DNA of 38,539 nt from Nocardiopsis listeri (GTDB lineage Bacteria > Actinomycetota > Actinomycetes > Streptosporangiales > Streptosporangiaceae). The position numbers and the translations under genes were made by a program. Where the stretch lies: contig NZ_DYZD01000464.1 of the NCBI RefSeq assembly GCF_020741345.1, forward strand, positions 1 to 38,539, written 5' to 3'. The notes beneath the pieces were generated by a model. That model saw only the letters and a list, made by a program, of their open reading frames with translations, was not told the origin of the DNA and searched no databases. Positions 30,282-38,539 of the stretch are shown one piece after another; positions within the stretch are counted from its first letter, which is position 1, and every line of letters starts with the position of its first letter.

Positions 30282-30893
30282 TCAGGGGGAGTCGGCGCCC
30301 GTCGAACGGTCGGGCAGGCCCGCGGCGACCCGGAGCCGGACGAACTCCTCGGCCAACATCGCGGGCGTGTAGTGGGCGTTGCGTCCGCTCGGGTTGGGCA
30401 GCGGCCACAGCCGGGTCCGACCGATGCTCTCCTCCTGCGGACCGACCTTCGGGCGCCGTACCCCGAAGGCCGCCCGGTAACCGGTGATGCCCAGGAACGC
30501 CGGCCACGAGGGACCCAGGGCGAGGAACTTGCCGCGCAGCTCCCTCGCACCCTCGACGAATCCCTCGGGCGCGAGTTCGTCCGAACCCCGGGTGGTGCGC
30601 GCGACGAGGTTCGTGAACCCCAGGCCCAGCCGGGGCAGCTCCCTGTCCCGGTCGGGGGTGCGGAGACCCGGAGTGAACCCGGACCGACCCGGCGCGGGCC
30701 AGAAACGGTTCCCGGGGGTGGCGAAGTGGTGTCCGCGCACCGCGCTGGTCAGCCCGGGGTCGAGCCTGCGGAACACCACCGACAGCCCTTCGTCGAGCAC
30801 GTCGGGCAGCAGGAGGTCGCGGCCGGCCTCGAGTTCCTTCTCGGCTCGGCCCACCGACCCCCGCGTGGGTCCGCCCTCGGCCTCCGAAGCCAT
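30282..30893 (-). CDS. Mug/TDG family mismatch-specific DNA glycosylase homologue with altered catalytic motif
   Basis: A 203-residue protein that aligns with Mug across its length: LLLPDVL, LTSAVRGHHFATPGNRFWPA, GFTNLVARTTRGSDEL, FLGITGYRAAFG and LPNPSGRNAHYT. In typical Mug/TDG enzymes, which remove uracil or thymine from G mismatches, the first motif is GINPG with the asparagine positioning the water. Here the motif reads FRRLDPG, with Asp45 at that place and RRL instead of CGI. The downstream motif NPSG is intact. The protein may have changed activity or be impaired. ATG at 30893 follows the upstream lipoprotein stop by four bases without a Shine-Dalgarno site; a GTG at 30854 is another possible start. 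Confidence 0.85.
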   Translation of the reverse strand: MASEAEGGPTRGSVGRAEKELEAGRDLLLPDVLDEGLSVVFRRLDPGLTSAVRGHHFATPGNRFWPAPGRSGFTPGLRTPDRDRELPRLGLGFTNLVARTTRGSDELAPEGFVEGARELRGKFLALGPSWPAFLGITGYRAAFGVRRPKVGPQEESIGRTRLWPLPNPSGRNAHYTPAMLAEEFVRLRVAAGLPDRSTGADSP

Positions 30894-30897
30894 GGGG

Positions 30898-31587
30898 CTA
30901 GTTGCGGATCTGACCGGCGGCCTGCAGGACGACGCGTTCCAGGTCGCCCCGCTCGACGTCGTCGTTGAAGACGATGGCCGTGACGTGGAAGTCGCCGGGC
31001 AGTTGCAGGTACAGGTGACGGCTGGAGCCGTCCACGGTGCCCACGTATTCCAGGTCGCCGTCGAGGTCGTCGGACTCCTCCGTGTGGTAGGTGTCCACGT
31101 CCACGTCGACGTCCACCTCCCAGTTCATCTCGGCCTCCGAACCGGGCACCTGGATGACGTCCGGGTCGGCGCTCGGGTCGGCGCCGGAGGTGAACAGGAG
31201 GGTGAAGGACGCGGTGCCCGGATCGGTGTTCCCGTCGCTGTAGGTGCAGGAGAGCTGTTCGGCGTCGTCGACCCCGTCGATCTCCCCGCTCTCCTCGGTG
31301 AGGACGGTACCGGGGGCCAGGTCGCCGACGATCTGTGCGGCGCCCGCCGCCTCACACGACTCGGGAAGCCCGTAGGAGGAGTCCTCCTGTTCCTCGGCCT
31401 CCTCCTCACCGGGGTCGGGGCTCGCGCTCGCCTCCTCGTCCGGTGATTCCGAGCCGTCGCCGCTGGAGAGGTTCATATCCAGGTCGAGGTCGACCACGTC
31501 ACAGCCGACGAGGACGAAACCGCCGATGACGACCGCGGCGACGGCCGTGCCCAGGCATGACAGGGGAGTGGACGGAATCAGGCGCAT
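30898..31587 (-). CDS. acidic lipoprotein, DUF3558-like
   Basis: A 229-residue secreted lipoprotein. MRLIPSTPLSCLGTAVAAVV leads to the lipobox LVGC (Cys29). A disordered stretch rich in Ser, Asp and Glu follows (about 35-75), then a domain beginning LPESCEAAGAAQIVGDL and containing LSCTYSDGN. The pattern of a first cysteine after P-E-S and a second before a tyrosine resembles DUF3558 lipoproteins of actinobacteria, whose function is unknown. ATG at 31587 is preferred over the longer frame to 31683, which adds a proline-rich non-signal sequence; the ribosome site is weak. It ends four bases before the Mug homologue and is probably co-transcribed with it. Confidence 0.78.
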   Translation of the reverse strand: MRLIPSTPLSCLGTAVAAVVIGGFVLVGCDVVDLDLDMNLSSGDGSESPDEEASASPDPGEEEAEEQEDSSYGLPESCEAAGAAQIVGDLAPGTVLTEESGEIDGVDDAEQLSCTYSDGNTDPGTASFTLLFTSGADPSADPDVIQVPGSEAEMNWEVDVDVDVDTYHTEESDDLDGDLEYVGTVDGSSRHLYLQLPGDFHVTAIVFNDDVERGDLERVVLQAAGQIRN

Positions 31588-31780
31588 GGGTGGCTTTCGG
31601 TTCGGGGTGCGCCGGGCACGTGGGAGGGGCGCCGGCGGGGGACACACAGGGAAACTTAGCAACTCCGGGAAGCACGGGGGCACGGACCGCGGGGCCGGGC
31701 CGAGGGCATCCCCTCGGCCCGGCCCCGCTTCCGCGTCACCTCGTGGCCGAACCCGACGTGGTCGGCCGTGGTGCGGTGGG

Positions 31781-33187
31781 TCAGAAGTTGATCATGTGCC
31801 CGGCGAGGCCGTGCACGGCCTCCTTGACCGCTTCGCTCAGGGTCGGGTGGGCGTGGATGTTGCGTGCCACCTCGTGCACCGTCAGGTCCCACTGCTGGGC
31901 CAGGGTCAGCTCCGGCAGCAGTTCGGTGACGTCGGGCCCCACCATGTGGGCGCCCAGGAACTCGCCGTACTTACCGTCCGAGACGATCTTGACGAAGCCG
32001 CGGCTGTCGCCGAGCCCATGGGCCTTGCCGTTGGCCATGAACGGGAACTTGGCGACCTGGACGTCGTAGCCCGCCTCCCTCGCCTGGGCCTCGCTGTAGC
32101 CGAAGCTGGCGATCTGGGGCTGGCAGTAGGTGGCGCGCGGGATGAACCGGTAGTCGATCTCCTGCGTCTCGGCGCCCGCGATGGTCTCCGAGGCGACGAT
32201 GCCCATGGCCTCGGCGGTGTGCGCCAACATGAGCTTGGCGGTGACGTCGCCGATCGCGTAGATGTGCGGCACGTTGGTGCGCCCTCGGGAGTCGATGCCG
32301 ATCGCGCCCCGGTCGGTGAGCTCCACCCCGGCCCTGTCCAGGCCGTAGCCCTCGACGTTGGGGGAGAAACCGATCGCCTGGAGCAGCTTGTCGGCCTCCA
32401 GGGTCTGCTGCCTTCCGTCCTCGCCGGTGACCGTGACCCGCACATTCGACCCGGAGTCCTCGACGTTCTCCACCTTGGTGGAGGTCAGGACCTTCACGCC
32501 GAGCTTCTTGTAGGCCCGGGAGATCTCCTTGGAGACCTCCTCGTCCTCCGCCGGCACCATGCGATCGAGGAACTCCACGATGGTGACGTCGACCCCGTAG
32601 TTGGCCATCACGAAGGCGAACTCGACACCGATGGCACCGGCGCCCGCGATGATGATGCTCCCGGGCAGTTCCTCGGTGAGGATCTGCTCCTCATAGGTGA
32701 CGACGCGCTCGGAGAGGGAAGTGCCCGGGATGAGCTTGGTGGAGGAGCCGGCGGCGATGATCGCGTTGTCGAAGGTGACCGACTCGGTCTCCCCGTCCGA
32801 GTTCCGCACCTCGATGGTGCGGTCGTCCACGAAGACGCCGCGCCCGTTGAGCTCGGTGATCTTGTTCTTCTTCATGAGGAAGTGGACACCCTTGACGCGG
32901 CCGTCCGCGACCTCACGGCTTCGGCTGAACGCCTTGCCGTAGTCGAACTCGACCTTGCCCTCCACCTTGATGCCGAAGGTGTCGGCGTCGTTGTGGAACA
33001 GGTGCGCGAGCTCCGCGTTGCGAAGGAGCGCCTTGGAAGGAATGCAGCCCACGTTGAGGCAGACCCCGCCCCAGTACTTCTCCTCGACGATCGCGGTCTC
33101 GAGGCCGAGTTGGGCGGCGCGGATCGCCGCGACGTAACCGCCGGGCCCGGCGCCGAGGACCACCAGATCGAAGTGTCGCTGTCCCAT
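31781..33187 (-). CDS. lpdA: dihydrolipoyl dehydrogenase (E3)
   Basis: A 468-residue flavoprotein disulfide reductase that reoxidises lipoyl groups of the 2-oxoacid dehydrogenase complexes and the glycine cleavage system, passing electrons to NAD+. FAD-binding [18 protein letters not shown], the redox-active disulfide [16 protein letters not shown] (C43 and C48), the NAD-binding [19 protein letters not shown] and the C-terminal [10 protein letters not shown] with the catalytic histidine are all present. ATG at 33187 has AAGGAG about nine bases upstream; the frame extending to 33280 is not coding. No E1 or E2 genes are nearby, as is common for the housekeeping lpd of actinobacteria. Confidence 0.96.
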   Translation of the reverse strand: MGQRHFDLVVLGAGPGGYVAAIRAAQLGLETAIVEEKYWGGVCLNVGCIPSKALLRNAELAHLFHNDADTFGIKVEGKVEFDYGKAFSRSREVADGRVKGVHFLMKKNKITELNGRGVFVDDRTIEVRNSDGETESVTFDNAIIAAGSSTKLIPGTSLSERVVTYEEQILTEELPGSIIIAGAGAIGVEFAFVMANYGVDVTIVEFLDRMVPAEDEEVSKEISRAYKKLGVKVLTSTKVENVEDSGSNVRVTVTGEDGRQQTLEADKLLQAIGFSPNVEGYGLDRAGVELTDRGAIGIDSRGRTNVPHIYAIGDVTAKLMLAHTAEAMGIVASETIAGAETQEIDYRFIPRATYCQPQIASFGYSEAQAREAGYDVQVAKFPFMANGKAHGLGDSRGFVKIVSDGKYGEFLGAHMVGPDVTELLPELTLAQQWDLTVHEVARNIHAHPTLSEAVKEAVHGLAGHMINF

Positions 33188-33313
33188 GACGGGATCTCCT
33201 TGAGTGTGTTTGTGACGCACCCAGCGCAGCCGGCTTGCCCGGGGTGTCGGATTGCCGGATGCCAGCCTAGTCGCGCACAAGCCACCTTTGTGTGACCGAT
33301 TGTCCTGACGGCG

Positions 33314-34288
33314 TCACTTGGAGTTGTCGTCGCTGGTGGAGGCGGGTGTGGTGGAGGTGGAGTCTCCGGTTTCGGAGGTGCCGCCGGAGTCGGCGGAGGC
33401 ACTGCCGGGGCCCTCGGACTCGATCCGGGCGGTCTCGGCGTCGTACTCGGCGGCGGCCAGCTCCAACGCCTGCTTCTTGCGCGCCTTCTGGTCCCGACTC
33501 GTGGTGATGGTCGGGTACAACGCCATGCCGAAGATGAGCGCGAGCATGATCCACAGCGCGTACTTGTCGACCATCAGGACGATGTCCACCCCGGACTGTC
33601 CGGATACGTGTCCGACATAGGCGACGAACGCGGTGATCATGAGGGCGCCCAGGGCGTCCAGGAAGAGGTAGGTGCGCAGACGCATCCCGTTGGCGCCGGC
33701 CATCACGTGGGGAATGCCCGCGGGGACGCCCGGCAGGTAGCTCAGCGGGATGAGGACGCGCATCACCCACGGATTCATCGTCTCCAGACGGTCGGCGAAG
33801 CGGCGCCCGCGCTCACCCTGGACGAGGAAGTTGACGATGCCGCGTCCCCAGCGGTGACCCAACCACCAGAACACCCAGTCGATCTTGATCTTGCCGATCA
33901 CACCGGCCAGGACCACCGGCCACAGGGAACCCTGCCCGATACTCGCGAAGGCGGAGGCGGCACCGACCGCGGCATGACCGCCGGTCACCAGGGCCAGGGC
34001 CAGAGGGTGGTCGGCGATGAACAGCGGACGCAGCGGGAGGGTGAGCAGCATCAGCGCCGGAAGGAGGAGGGCGACGGCGAGCAGGACCTTGTCCTGGCGC
34101 TGCATCTGGCCCTTCCACGGCTTCATGGAGCGGAGGATCTCCTTGCCGAGTTCCGCCTCCCGCACGCCCCAGGCCTCCTCCGCGGCCTTCAGGGCCTCTT
34201 CACGGGTGGGGCGTCGGGTGCCGTTCGGACCATCGTCGGAACCAGGGTTCGAGTCGGCGTCGTGCCGGGGAGCGGGCGTCGTCATCAT
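33314..34288 (-). CDS. VTT domain (DedA/SNARE-associated) membrane protein
   Basis: A 324-residue membrane protein with a soluble N-terminus of about 80 residues, five or six hydrophobic segments and a Ser/Thr/Glu-rich tail of about 60 residues. The central part carries the VTT features: an acidic residue before a long half-helix (KIKIDWVFWWLGHRWG), an arginine-containing LIPLSYLPGVPAGIPHVMAG and a glycine motif in the following helix. DedA/VTT proteins act as lipid flippases or scramblases or in membrane homeostasis. Two adjacent ATG codons (34288 and 34285) are possible starts with GGGG upstream. It is monocistronic, lying 126 bases from the lpdA start. Confidence 0.8.
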   Translation of the reverse strand: MMTTPAPRHDADSNPGSDDGPNGTRRPTREEALKAAEEAWGVREAELGKEILRSMKPWKGQMQRQDKVLLAVALLLPALMLLTLPLRPLFIADHPLALALVTGGHAAVGAASAFASIGQGSLWPVVLAGVIGKIKIDWVFWWLGHRWGRGIVNFLVQGERGRRFADRLETMNPWVMRVLIPLSYLPGVPAGIPHVMAGANGMRLRTYLFLDALGALMITAFVAYVGHVSGQSGVDIVLMVDKYALWIMLALIFGMALYPTITTSRDQKARKKQALELAAAEYDAETARIESEGPGSASADSGGTSETGDSTSTTPASTSDDNSK

Positions 34289-34447
34289 GTCCCCAGGTTC
34301 CCGCGAGGTCCCACTCGCGCAGTAGTCGTAGGAGTCACCGGAGCGGTGTGAGGTGCGCGTGGATGCGAGATGACATGTGTCATGCGTCCCACGTCGTCCA
34401 CGCAAGTCACAGGGTAGGGCGTCGCGAGCCCCGTGGTCCCGGAGCCG

Positions 34448-36268
34448 TCAGCGGCGGGGCGGGTCCAGCGGCCACTTCCAGTGCGGTGCCCAGGTGGAGG
34501 CGTCCGATACACCGGGCGGCATCGGCGGCAGCAGCCGGTGACCGGGTGGGAGCTCCCCCTCTTCCGCCTCCTGGGAGGTGTCGTCCGAGGAGGGCGAGTC
34601 GAGGGGGTCGTCCCAGGGTGAAGTCGGGGTGTCCGTCCAGGAAGGCGGACCGGGGGTGCCGTCCGAGCGCGGGGCGCCAGAGGAGGAGGGGTCAGAGGTG
34701 CGGCTCCAGGACGGTGAGCCGAGCGCATCGCCCCAGGAGGGCGAGTCGAGGGCGTCGGTCCAAGACGGCGCGTCCGCGCCGCTGTGCGCGCTGCCGAACG
34801 GGTCGGGGTCGCGGAAGGGACCCGGGTCCGGGATCGGATGCGACTCCTCGTCGATCTGCGGTGGCGGGGCACTGGCCCAGGGGGCCGGCACCACGAATTC
34901 GTCGGGCTCGTCCTCCTCACCGCGAGCCGATGAGCTCGACGCGTCGGAGGACGTGAACGAAGAGGGGGCCGGCGGTGAGGGAGCGAGGGGATCGTCGTCG
35001 AAGGGAGACCCGCCACCGAAGAGGGAGTCGAAGTCCGATTCCGGGGAGTTCGGGCGCGGCCCGGTGTCGGGCGCGTCGAGATCCGGGTCCAGGGCGGGGA
35101 ACGGGGCGGACAACGGCCCCGAGTCCACCTCGGCGAAGTGCGCGGCCACACCGAAGTGCCGCGGGGGCCGCCGGTACGAACCCGTGTCGTCGTTCTCGAT
35201 CGCCGGGGCCAGGGGGTGGCGGACGCTTCCCGCCGGGTGGATCCGTGCCCACCAGGCGGCCGTCTCCTCCGCGTGCAGTTCGGACAGGACGGTGAGCACG
35301 CCGACGATGTGCGGGTGGCGCCGCCCGGCCCGCCAGGAGTGCGTCAGTGACTGGGGCTCCAGGACGAGGACGCGTTCGCCGTCCACCACGGGGATGTCCC
35401 CGGGGCAGGCCTCGTTGCCCACCCAGGTGCCGTCGCCGCCGACCAGGTCCCACTCGCCGCGCACCACGTCGGCCAGCGGATCCACCTGTCCGTCCTGCGA
35501 GGCGACCACCCAGCGGGGGTCGGGACGGGTGCCGGACAGCCGGAATCCCTCCTTGCCGATCAGGGCGTCGGCGAGCAGGGTGTGCAGCTGGAAGTTGTCG
35601 CTCACGCCGTCGAACCGGACCCGGAAGCCTCGCCACGAAGCGCGGTCCAGGACGAGCACACGGCTCACCTCGGCCATGCGCAGCAGTTCGGCGACCTCAC
35701 CGAACTCGCTCAACCGCGTGGACAGGGCCTCGACGATCTGGCTCAGGCCGTCCAGGGCGCTGGGGTCCGCGCGCACGGCCGAACGCACACCGGAGTCGCT
35801 CAGCATGGCCTTGGCGGCGAGCCCGTAGCGCTGGGCGGTCCACCAACCGGCGGTGGCGAGGGGCGCGTTGTCGCCGAGGACCTCCTCGACCCGCCTCTCC
35901 TCCTTGTCGCCCACCTGGGAGGGCGCGGGCAGAGTACCGCCGCCGGTCTTGTCCCAGGCGTGCATGAACGCCACAGCGGCCTGGCCGTAGCTGCCGACCT
36001 GTCGCAGCACCTCCAGACCGGCCTGCCCGGCGGGGGTGCCGGACTCGGCCAGGGCGCCGGCCAGGACGGAGAGATCGGCCGCGACACCCGCGTAGGGTTC
36101 ACAATCGCCCAGTACCGGAGCCAGGGCCTCGAGAGCGATCTCGAGTTCCTCCTTGGGCACGCTGGAGGACAGCCGGAAGGCCTCCTTCACCGCCTCAGGG
36201 AAGTCGTGGGCCTGGCCGGCGGCGGTGTCGAGCACCCGTTGGAACGCGGCGCGGAACTCTTCAATCAC
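34448..36268 (-). CDS. 606-residue hypothetical protein with C-terminal PSW repeats
   Basis: I do not recognise this protein. The N-terminal ~390 residues look folded: helical repeats up to about residue 200 (EALAPVLGDCEPYAGVAADL, YGQAAVAFMHAWDKTGGG, WWTAQRYGLAAKAML), then WRGFRVRFDGVSDNFQLHTL and a beta-rich part with WDLVGGDGTWVGNEACPGD. From about residue 400 the sequence is disordered, acidic and Pro/Ser-rich with short repeats of roughly nine residues centred on PSW (PSWTDALDS, PSWGDALGS, PSWSRTSD, PSWTDTPTS), and it ends TWAPHWKWPLDPPRR. No signal peptide is seen. The start is GTG at 36268. It stands alone between genes of the same strand, 117 bases from the next. Confidence 0.82.
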   Translation of the reverse strand: MIEEFRAAFQRVLDTAAGQAHDFPEAVKEAFRLSSSVPKEELEIALEALAPVLGDCEPYAGVAADLSVLAGALAESGTPAGQAGLEVLRQVGSYGQAAVAFMHAWDKTGGGTLPAPSQVGDKEERRVEEVLGDNAPLATAGWWTAQRYGLAAKAMLSDSGVRSAVRADPSALDGLSQIVEALSTRLSEFGEVAELLRMAEVSRVLVLDRASWRGFRVRFDGVSDNFQLHTLLADALIGKEGFRLSGTRPDPRWVVASQDGQVDPLADVVRGEWDLVGGDGTWVGNEACPGDIPVVDGERVLVLEPQSLTHSWRAGRRHPHIVGVLTVLSELHAEETAAWWARIHPAGSVRHPLAPAIENDDTGSYRRPPRHFGVAAHFAEVDSGPLSAPFPALDPDLDAPDTGPRPNSPESDFDSLFGGGSPFDDDPLAPSPPAPSSFTSSDASSSSARGEEDEPDEFVVPAPWASAPPPQIDEESHPIPDPGPFRDPDPFGSAHSGADAPSWTDALDSPSWGDALGSPSWSRTSDPSSSGAPRSDGTPGPPSWTDTPTSPWDDPLDSPSSDDTSQEAEEGELPPGHRLLPPMPPGVSDASTWAPHWKWPLDPPRR

Positions 36269-36385
36269 CCCAGAATCCTGTCATACCCTCACGGACTTGT
36301 TGTGACCCGGATGCATGTGCACGAAACGGGTGCGTGGTGAGAGTGGCGCAGGTGAGGGGCCAGGAGGGGTGAGAAGGCCGAAAGA

Positions 36386-37552
36386 TCAATCAGGGTCGTG
36401 GATTCGGACCTCTCGCCCGCTTTGACCTGGGGCGAGGAAATCGAGGAGCAGGCGGCCCTCGTGGACGATCTCCTCGGCCTCGGAGCCGGTGAGCGGGCGG
36501 AAGGCAGACACCTCCAGGGACCGGGTGCGCGCGGAGGAGCGGGTGGGGTTCACCCTCCACGTGGCCACCACCGAACCGTCCAGGAGGATCGTCGCGGGCG
36601 GCATGCCGTTGCGGACGGCGATACGGCGCCGCCCCTCGGCGGAGATCACACGGCTGCGGTCGGCGTGCGCGCGGAGGAGGTTGTCGAAGTCGTAGAGGAA
36701 GCGGACGGGCGCGGGGGTGTCGGGGAGCAGGTCCGGGTAGAGGTCGGAGCCGGGGCGAGGGGCGTGGGGCAGATCGAACAGCTCGACGGGACCGCGGGCC
36801 CCCTCGGGGTTCTCTTCCTCTTCCCCGCGCAAGGACACCAGCCGGTCGCGCATGCCCTCCACGACCGCCTTGAGGCGGGTCAACCCGGACCAGGCCTGGA
36901 TGTCCTGGACGCTCGCCGGGCCGTAGGCGGCCAGGTGGCGCAGGACCAGGCGTTCACGGTCGGGTTCGGCGTTCATGGGCAGCCCGGTCCAGGTGTCCGC
37001 GGGGGCCAACGCCGGAGGGCCCGACGCGCCCCACACACCGCGTGGTGGGACCTGGACGACCGGTAGGAGGCAGCGCACCACGTAGGAGAGGTGCGGCCCG
37101 GGAACGCCCGGCCAGTGCTCCGCCAGGCGTTCTCCCAGCCGCTTGGGGGCGAGCGGCTCTTCCTCCAGGATCCTGCGCGCCGTGTCGAGAACGGCGGACC
37201 GGTCCAAACCGGTGGTCGCCTTGCCGTGGGAACTGTTCTCGAGATCCCTTGCCATGACCTCACCGGTGGTGCCGCGCAGCCACCGGGCCTCCTGCGGGGT
37301 CACGAGGTGGAGGGTGGATCGCATCAGGGACATGCGGACCAGCGCGCCCTCGGTGAGCAGCCGGCCCACCTCGTGCGGATCGGGGGACCGCAGTCGGTTC
37401 TGCAGGGCGACGTACCAGGTGTGCGGGGTCTGCGCCTGGAGCCCGCCGAGGCGGGTGATCATCTCGACGGTCGGCAGGTCCACGCGTTCGAGGAGGAACT
37501 GCCGGGCCAGGGTGGCGCGGTTGAGCGCGCGGCGACTGAGGACGGTGGCCAT
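36386..37552 (-). CDS. winged-helix (HTH_42) protein, AlkZ/YcaQ-type putative DNA glycosylase
   Basis: A 388-residue protein of the HTH_42 superfamily. The N-terminal RRALNRATLARQFLLER, the motif GGLQAQTPHTWYVALQNR and later RSTLHLVTPQEARWL are typical. In this family AlkZ (resistance to azinomycin B) and YcaQ/AlkX remove bulky or crosslinked bases, and the catalytic motif is Q-x-Q or Q-x-D; here it is Q39-A-Q41, so the AlkZ-like arrangement is kept. The C-terminal FLYDFDNLLRAHADRSRVI and ILLDGSVVATWRV are also conserved. ATG at 37552 has GGAG about ten bases upstream; GTG at 37561 is less likely. It is divergent from the GNAT gene. Confidence 0.87.
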   Translation of the reverse strand: MATVLSRRALNRATLARQFLLERVDLPTVEMITRLGGLQAQTPHTWYVALQNRLRSPDPHEVGRLLTEGALVRMSLMRSTLHLVTPQEARWLRGTTGEVMARDLENSSHGKATTGLDRSAVLDTARRILEEEPLAPKRLGERLAEHWPGVPGPHLSYVVRCLLPVVQVPPRGVWGASGPPALAPADTWTGLPMNAEPDRERLVLRHLAAYGPASVQDIQAWSGLTRLKAVVEGMRDRLVSLRGEEEENPEGARGPVELFDLPHAPRPGSDLYPDLLPDTPAPVRFLYDFDNLLRAHADRSRVISAEGRRRIAVRNGMPPATILLDGSVVATWRVNPTRSSARTRSLEVSAFRPLTGSEAEEIVHEGRLLLDFLAPGQSGREVRIHDPD

Positions 37553-37691
37553 GGGGTGCACTCCGGGTTCCGTTGTGTGTCGGCACCCTACTCACCGACA
37601 CCGACGATCCGGGGCCGATCCCGTCGAAACGGAGGAGGGGGACGAACCTAAACTGCGACGAGAAAGTGACGACGAGCCGTCTGGGGACGAA

Positions 37692-38300
37692 ATGGTGGAG
37701 AACCACACGTGGGCGGAGCGATCACGGGTCCGGTTGGAGAACGCGTACGTGCGACTCACCCCGCTCCGGGAAGGTGACCGGGACGGCTGGCGGGAGCAGG
37801 CGCTCGACCCGGACATCTGGACGCACTTCACCACCAGGGTGGACGACGCCGCGGGCTTCGAGCGCTTCTTCGACTCCTACCTGGCGGCGAGCGAGAAGGG
37901 GAAACGGACCACGTTCACCGTCACCGATCCGGTCGACGGACGGGTCGCGGGCAGCATGAGTTACGGCAACCTCTCGGAGCCGGACCTGCGCCTGGAGATC
38001 GGCGGCTCCTGGCTTGGACGCGACTTCCGCGGTCGGGGCGTCAACCACTGGGCGAAGTACCTGCTGCTGCGGCACGCCTTCGAGGCCATGGACGCCGAAC
38101 GGGTGGAGTTCAAGACGGACGTGTTGAACGAGCGCGCCCGCCGGGGGCTGGTCGGGATCGGCGCCACGGAGGAGGGCGTTCTGCGCAGCTACAACGTGAT
38201 GCCGGGAGGCCGACGTCGGGACGCGGTGTACTACTCGGTGCTGCGCTCCGAGTGGCCGCTCGTGCGTACCCGCCTGGAGGAGGGGCCCCGCCGACGCTGA
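37692..38300 (+). CDS. GNAT acetyltransferase, RimJ/RimL type
   Basis: A 202-residue acetyltransferase of the Acetyltransf_3 group. VRLENAYVRLTPLREGDRDG is the N-terminal strand and helix, DLRLEIGGSWLGRDFRGRGV contains the acetyl-CoA-binding R-G-R-G-V motif and VEFKTDVLNERARRGLVGIG is the motif B helix, where the usual N-x-x-S is replaced by NERAR. Substrates of close relatives are unknown. The ATG at 37692 has GGGGAC upstream; the much longer open frame to the left is antisense to the HTH_42 gene and not coding. A hairpin at 38336 follows. Confidence 0.88.
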   Translation: MVENHTWAERSRVRLENAYVRLTPLREGDRDGWREQALDPDIWTHFTTRVDDAAGFERFFDSYLAASEKGKRTTFTVTDPVDGRVAGSMSYGNLSEPDLRLEIGGSWLGRDFRGRGVNHWAKYLLLRHAFEAMDAERVEFKTDVLNERARRGLVGIGATEEGVLRSYNVMPGGRRRDAVYYSVLRSEWPLVRTRLEEGPRRR

Positions 38301-38335
38301 ACACGGCGCGCCGGCCGTCCTGGTCGACGCACGAC

Positions 38336-38376
38336 CCCCCGGGGCGGCTCTCTTGCGTGAGCTCGGATCCCGGGGG
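38336..38376. terminator. hairpin terminator between convergent GNAT and GH15 genes
   Basis: CCCCCGGG (38336-38343) pairs perfectly with CCCGGGGG (38369-38376) across a 25-base loop that can form a further GCTC/GAGC helix. It lies 35 bases after the GNAT stop and 42 bases from the end of the GH15 gene. Confidence 0.68.
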
Positions 38377-38418
38377 CGGTGCGTGTTCGTGCGCCGGCGA
38401 CGCGGGGTCGCCCTGTGT

Positions 38419-38539
38419 CTACCGGTCCAGGAGCTGGGCGCAGCGGATCAGACCCAGGTGCGAGTAGGCCTGCGGGTGGTTGCCCAACGCCCGCTCGGTG
38501 ACCGGGTCGAACTCCTCGGGGATCAACCCCGTGGGACCG
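38419..38539 (-). CDS. glycoside hydrolase family 15 enzyme (glucoamylase/trehalase-like), C-terminal fragment
   Basis: Only the last 39 codons are in the window; the gene continues beyond the right edge. The visible peptide reads GLIPEEFDPVTERALGNHPQ and then AYSHLGLIRCAQLLDR before TAG at 38421-38419. The pattern EE-x-DP-x-T...LGN-x-PQA-x-SH-x-GL is the conserved end of GH15 (alpha/alpha)6-barrel enzymes, which in actinobacteria are often annotated as glucoamylases or trehalases. The glutamate of PEEFDP is part of the family's second catalytic motif region. Substrate cannot be judged from the fragment. Confidence 0.82.
   Translation of the reverse strand, partial: GPTGLIPEEFDPVTERALGNHPQAYSHLGLIRCAQLLDR

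Noticed and set aside
28625-30550. 641-codon minus-strand frame opposite the OmpA-like gene
   Set aside because: Shadow of the plus-strand gene, which has a lipobox and an OmpA domain.
31526-33295. 589-codon plus-strand frame opposite lpdA
   Set aside because: Antisense to a housekeeping enzyme with all motifs intact; no features of its own.

Overview
The window looks like chromosomal DNA of a high-GC, mycelial-type actinobacterium, most likely Nocardiopsis or a related Streptosporangiales genus. This rests on very strong GC at third codon positions, frequent GTG and one TTG start, a chaplin gene with a sortase E-type LAxTG sorting signal, a SigK/RskA fasciclin regulon, a PARG of the bacterial type, and many lipoproteins. 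There are no rRNA or tRNA genes, insertion sequences or CRISPR arrays that I can see. It reads as ordinary chromosome with a few small regulatory or accessory islets.

Layout. 1-4.5 kb: the 3' end of a ketoglutarate-semialdehyde-type dehydrogenase, a four-helix membrane protein, an adenosine-deaminase-family enzyme and a CapA-like lipoprotein. 4.5-6.3 kb: a long untranslated region and a four-domain, wall-anchored chaplin. 6.3-9.4 kb: SURF1, then methyltransferase, bacterial PARG and a GNAT enzyme. 9.4-11.9 kb: a minimal GntR regulator divergent from two small unknown proteins with a structured leader, a stand-alone Smr protein, an orphan YefM-type antitoxin and a GNAT enzyme. 11.9-14.6 kb: a PfkB sugar kinase and two tandem double-VOC paralogues. 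14.7-17.3 kb: an acyl-CoA synthetase and an amidohydrolase. 17.4-19.6 kb: a DUF6924-like gene with apparent compensating indels, an EamA permease and an Lrp regulator. 19.7-23.7 kb: a CynX/NimT-type exporter with an overlapping TetR gene, then a regulatory region (operator, 46-codon ORF, proline-rich leader ORF with hairpins) before a second MFS exporter.

23.8-28.3 kb is the most coherent system: on the minus strand, fasciclin lipoprotein 2, a membrane-anchored molybdopterin oxidoreductase, fasciclin lipoprotein 1, sigma factor SigK and its membrane anti-sigma RskA. The oxidoreductase is preceded by CCATCC-N15-CCGAAT, the hexamers I recall for mycobacterial SigK promoters, placed so that the mRNA would begin at the GTG start codon. 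SigK keeps two cysteines 50 residues apart, as in the redox-sensing M. tuberculosis protein. The cluster therefore looks like an envelope redox-stress regulon.

28.6-38.5 kb: an OmpA-domain lipoprotein, a Mug/TDG glycosylase with an altered active-site motif, a second lipoprotein, dihydrolipoyl dehydrogenase, a VTT/DedA-type membrane protein, a 606-residue unknown protein with PSW repeats, an AlkZ-type (HTH_42) putative DNA glycosylase, a GNAT enzyme and the last 39 codons of a GH15 enzyme. Most convergent gene pairs are separated by perfect GC-rich hairpins that probably terminate transcription from both sides.
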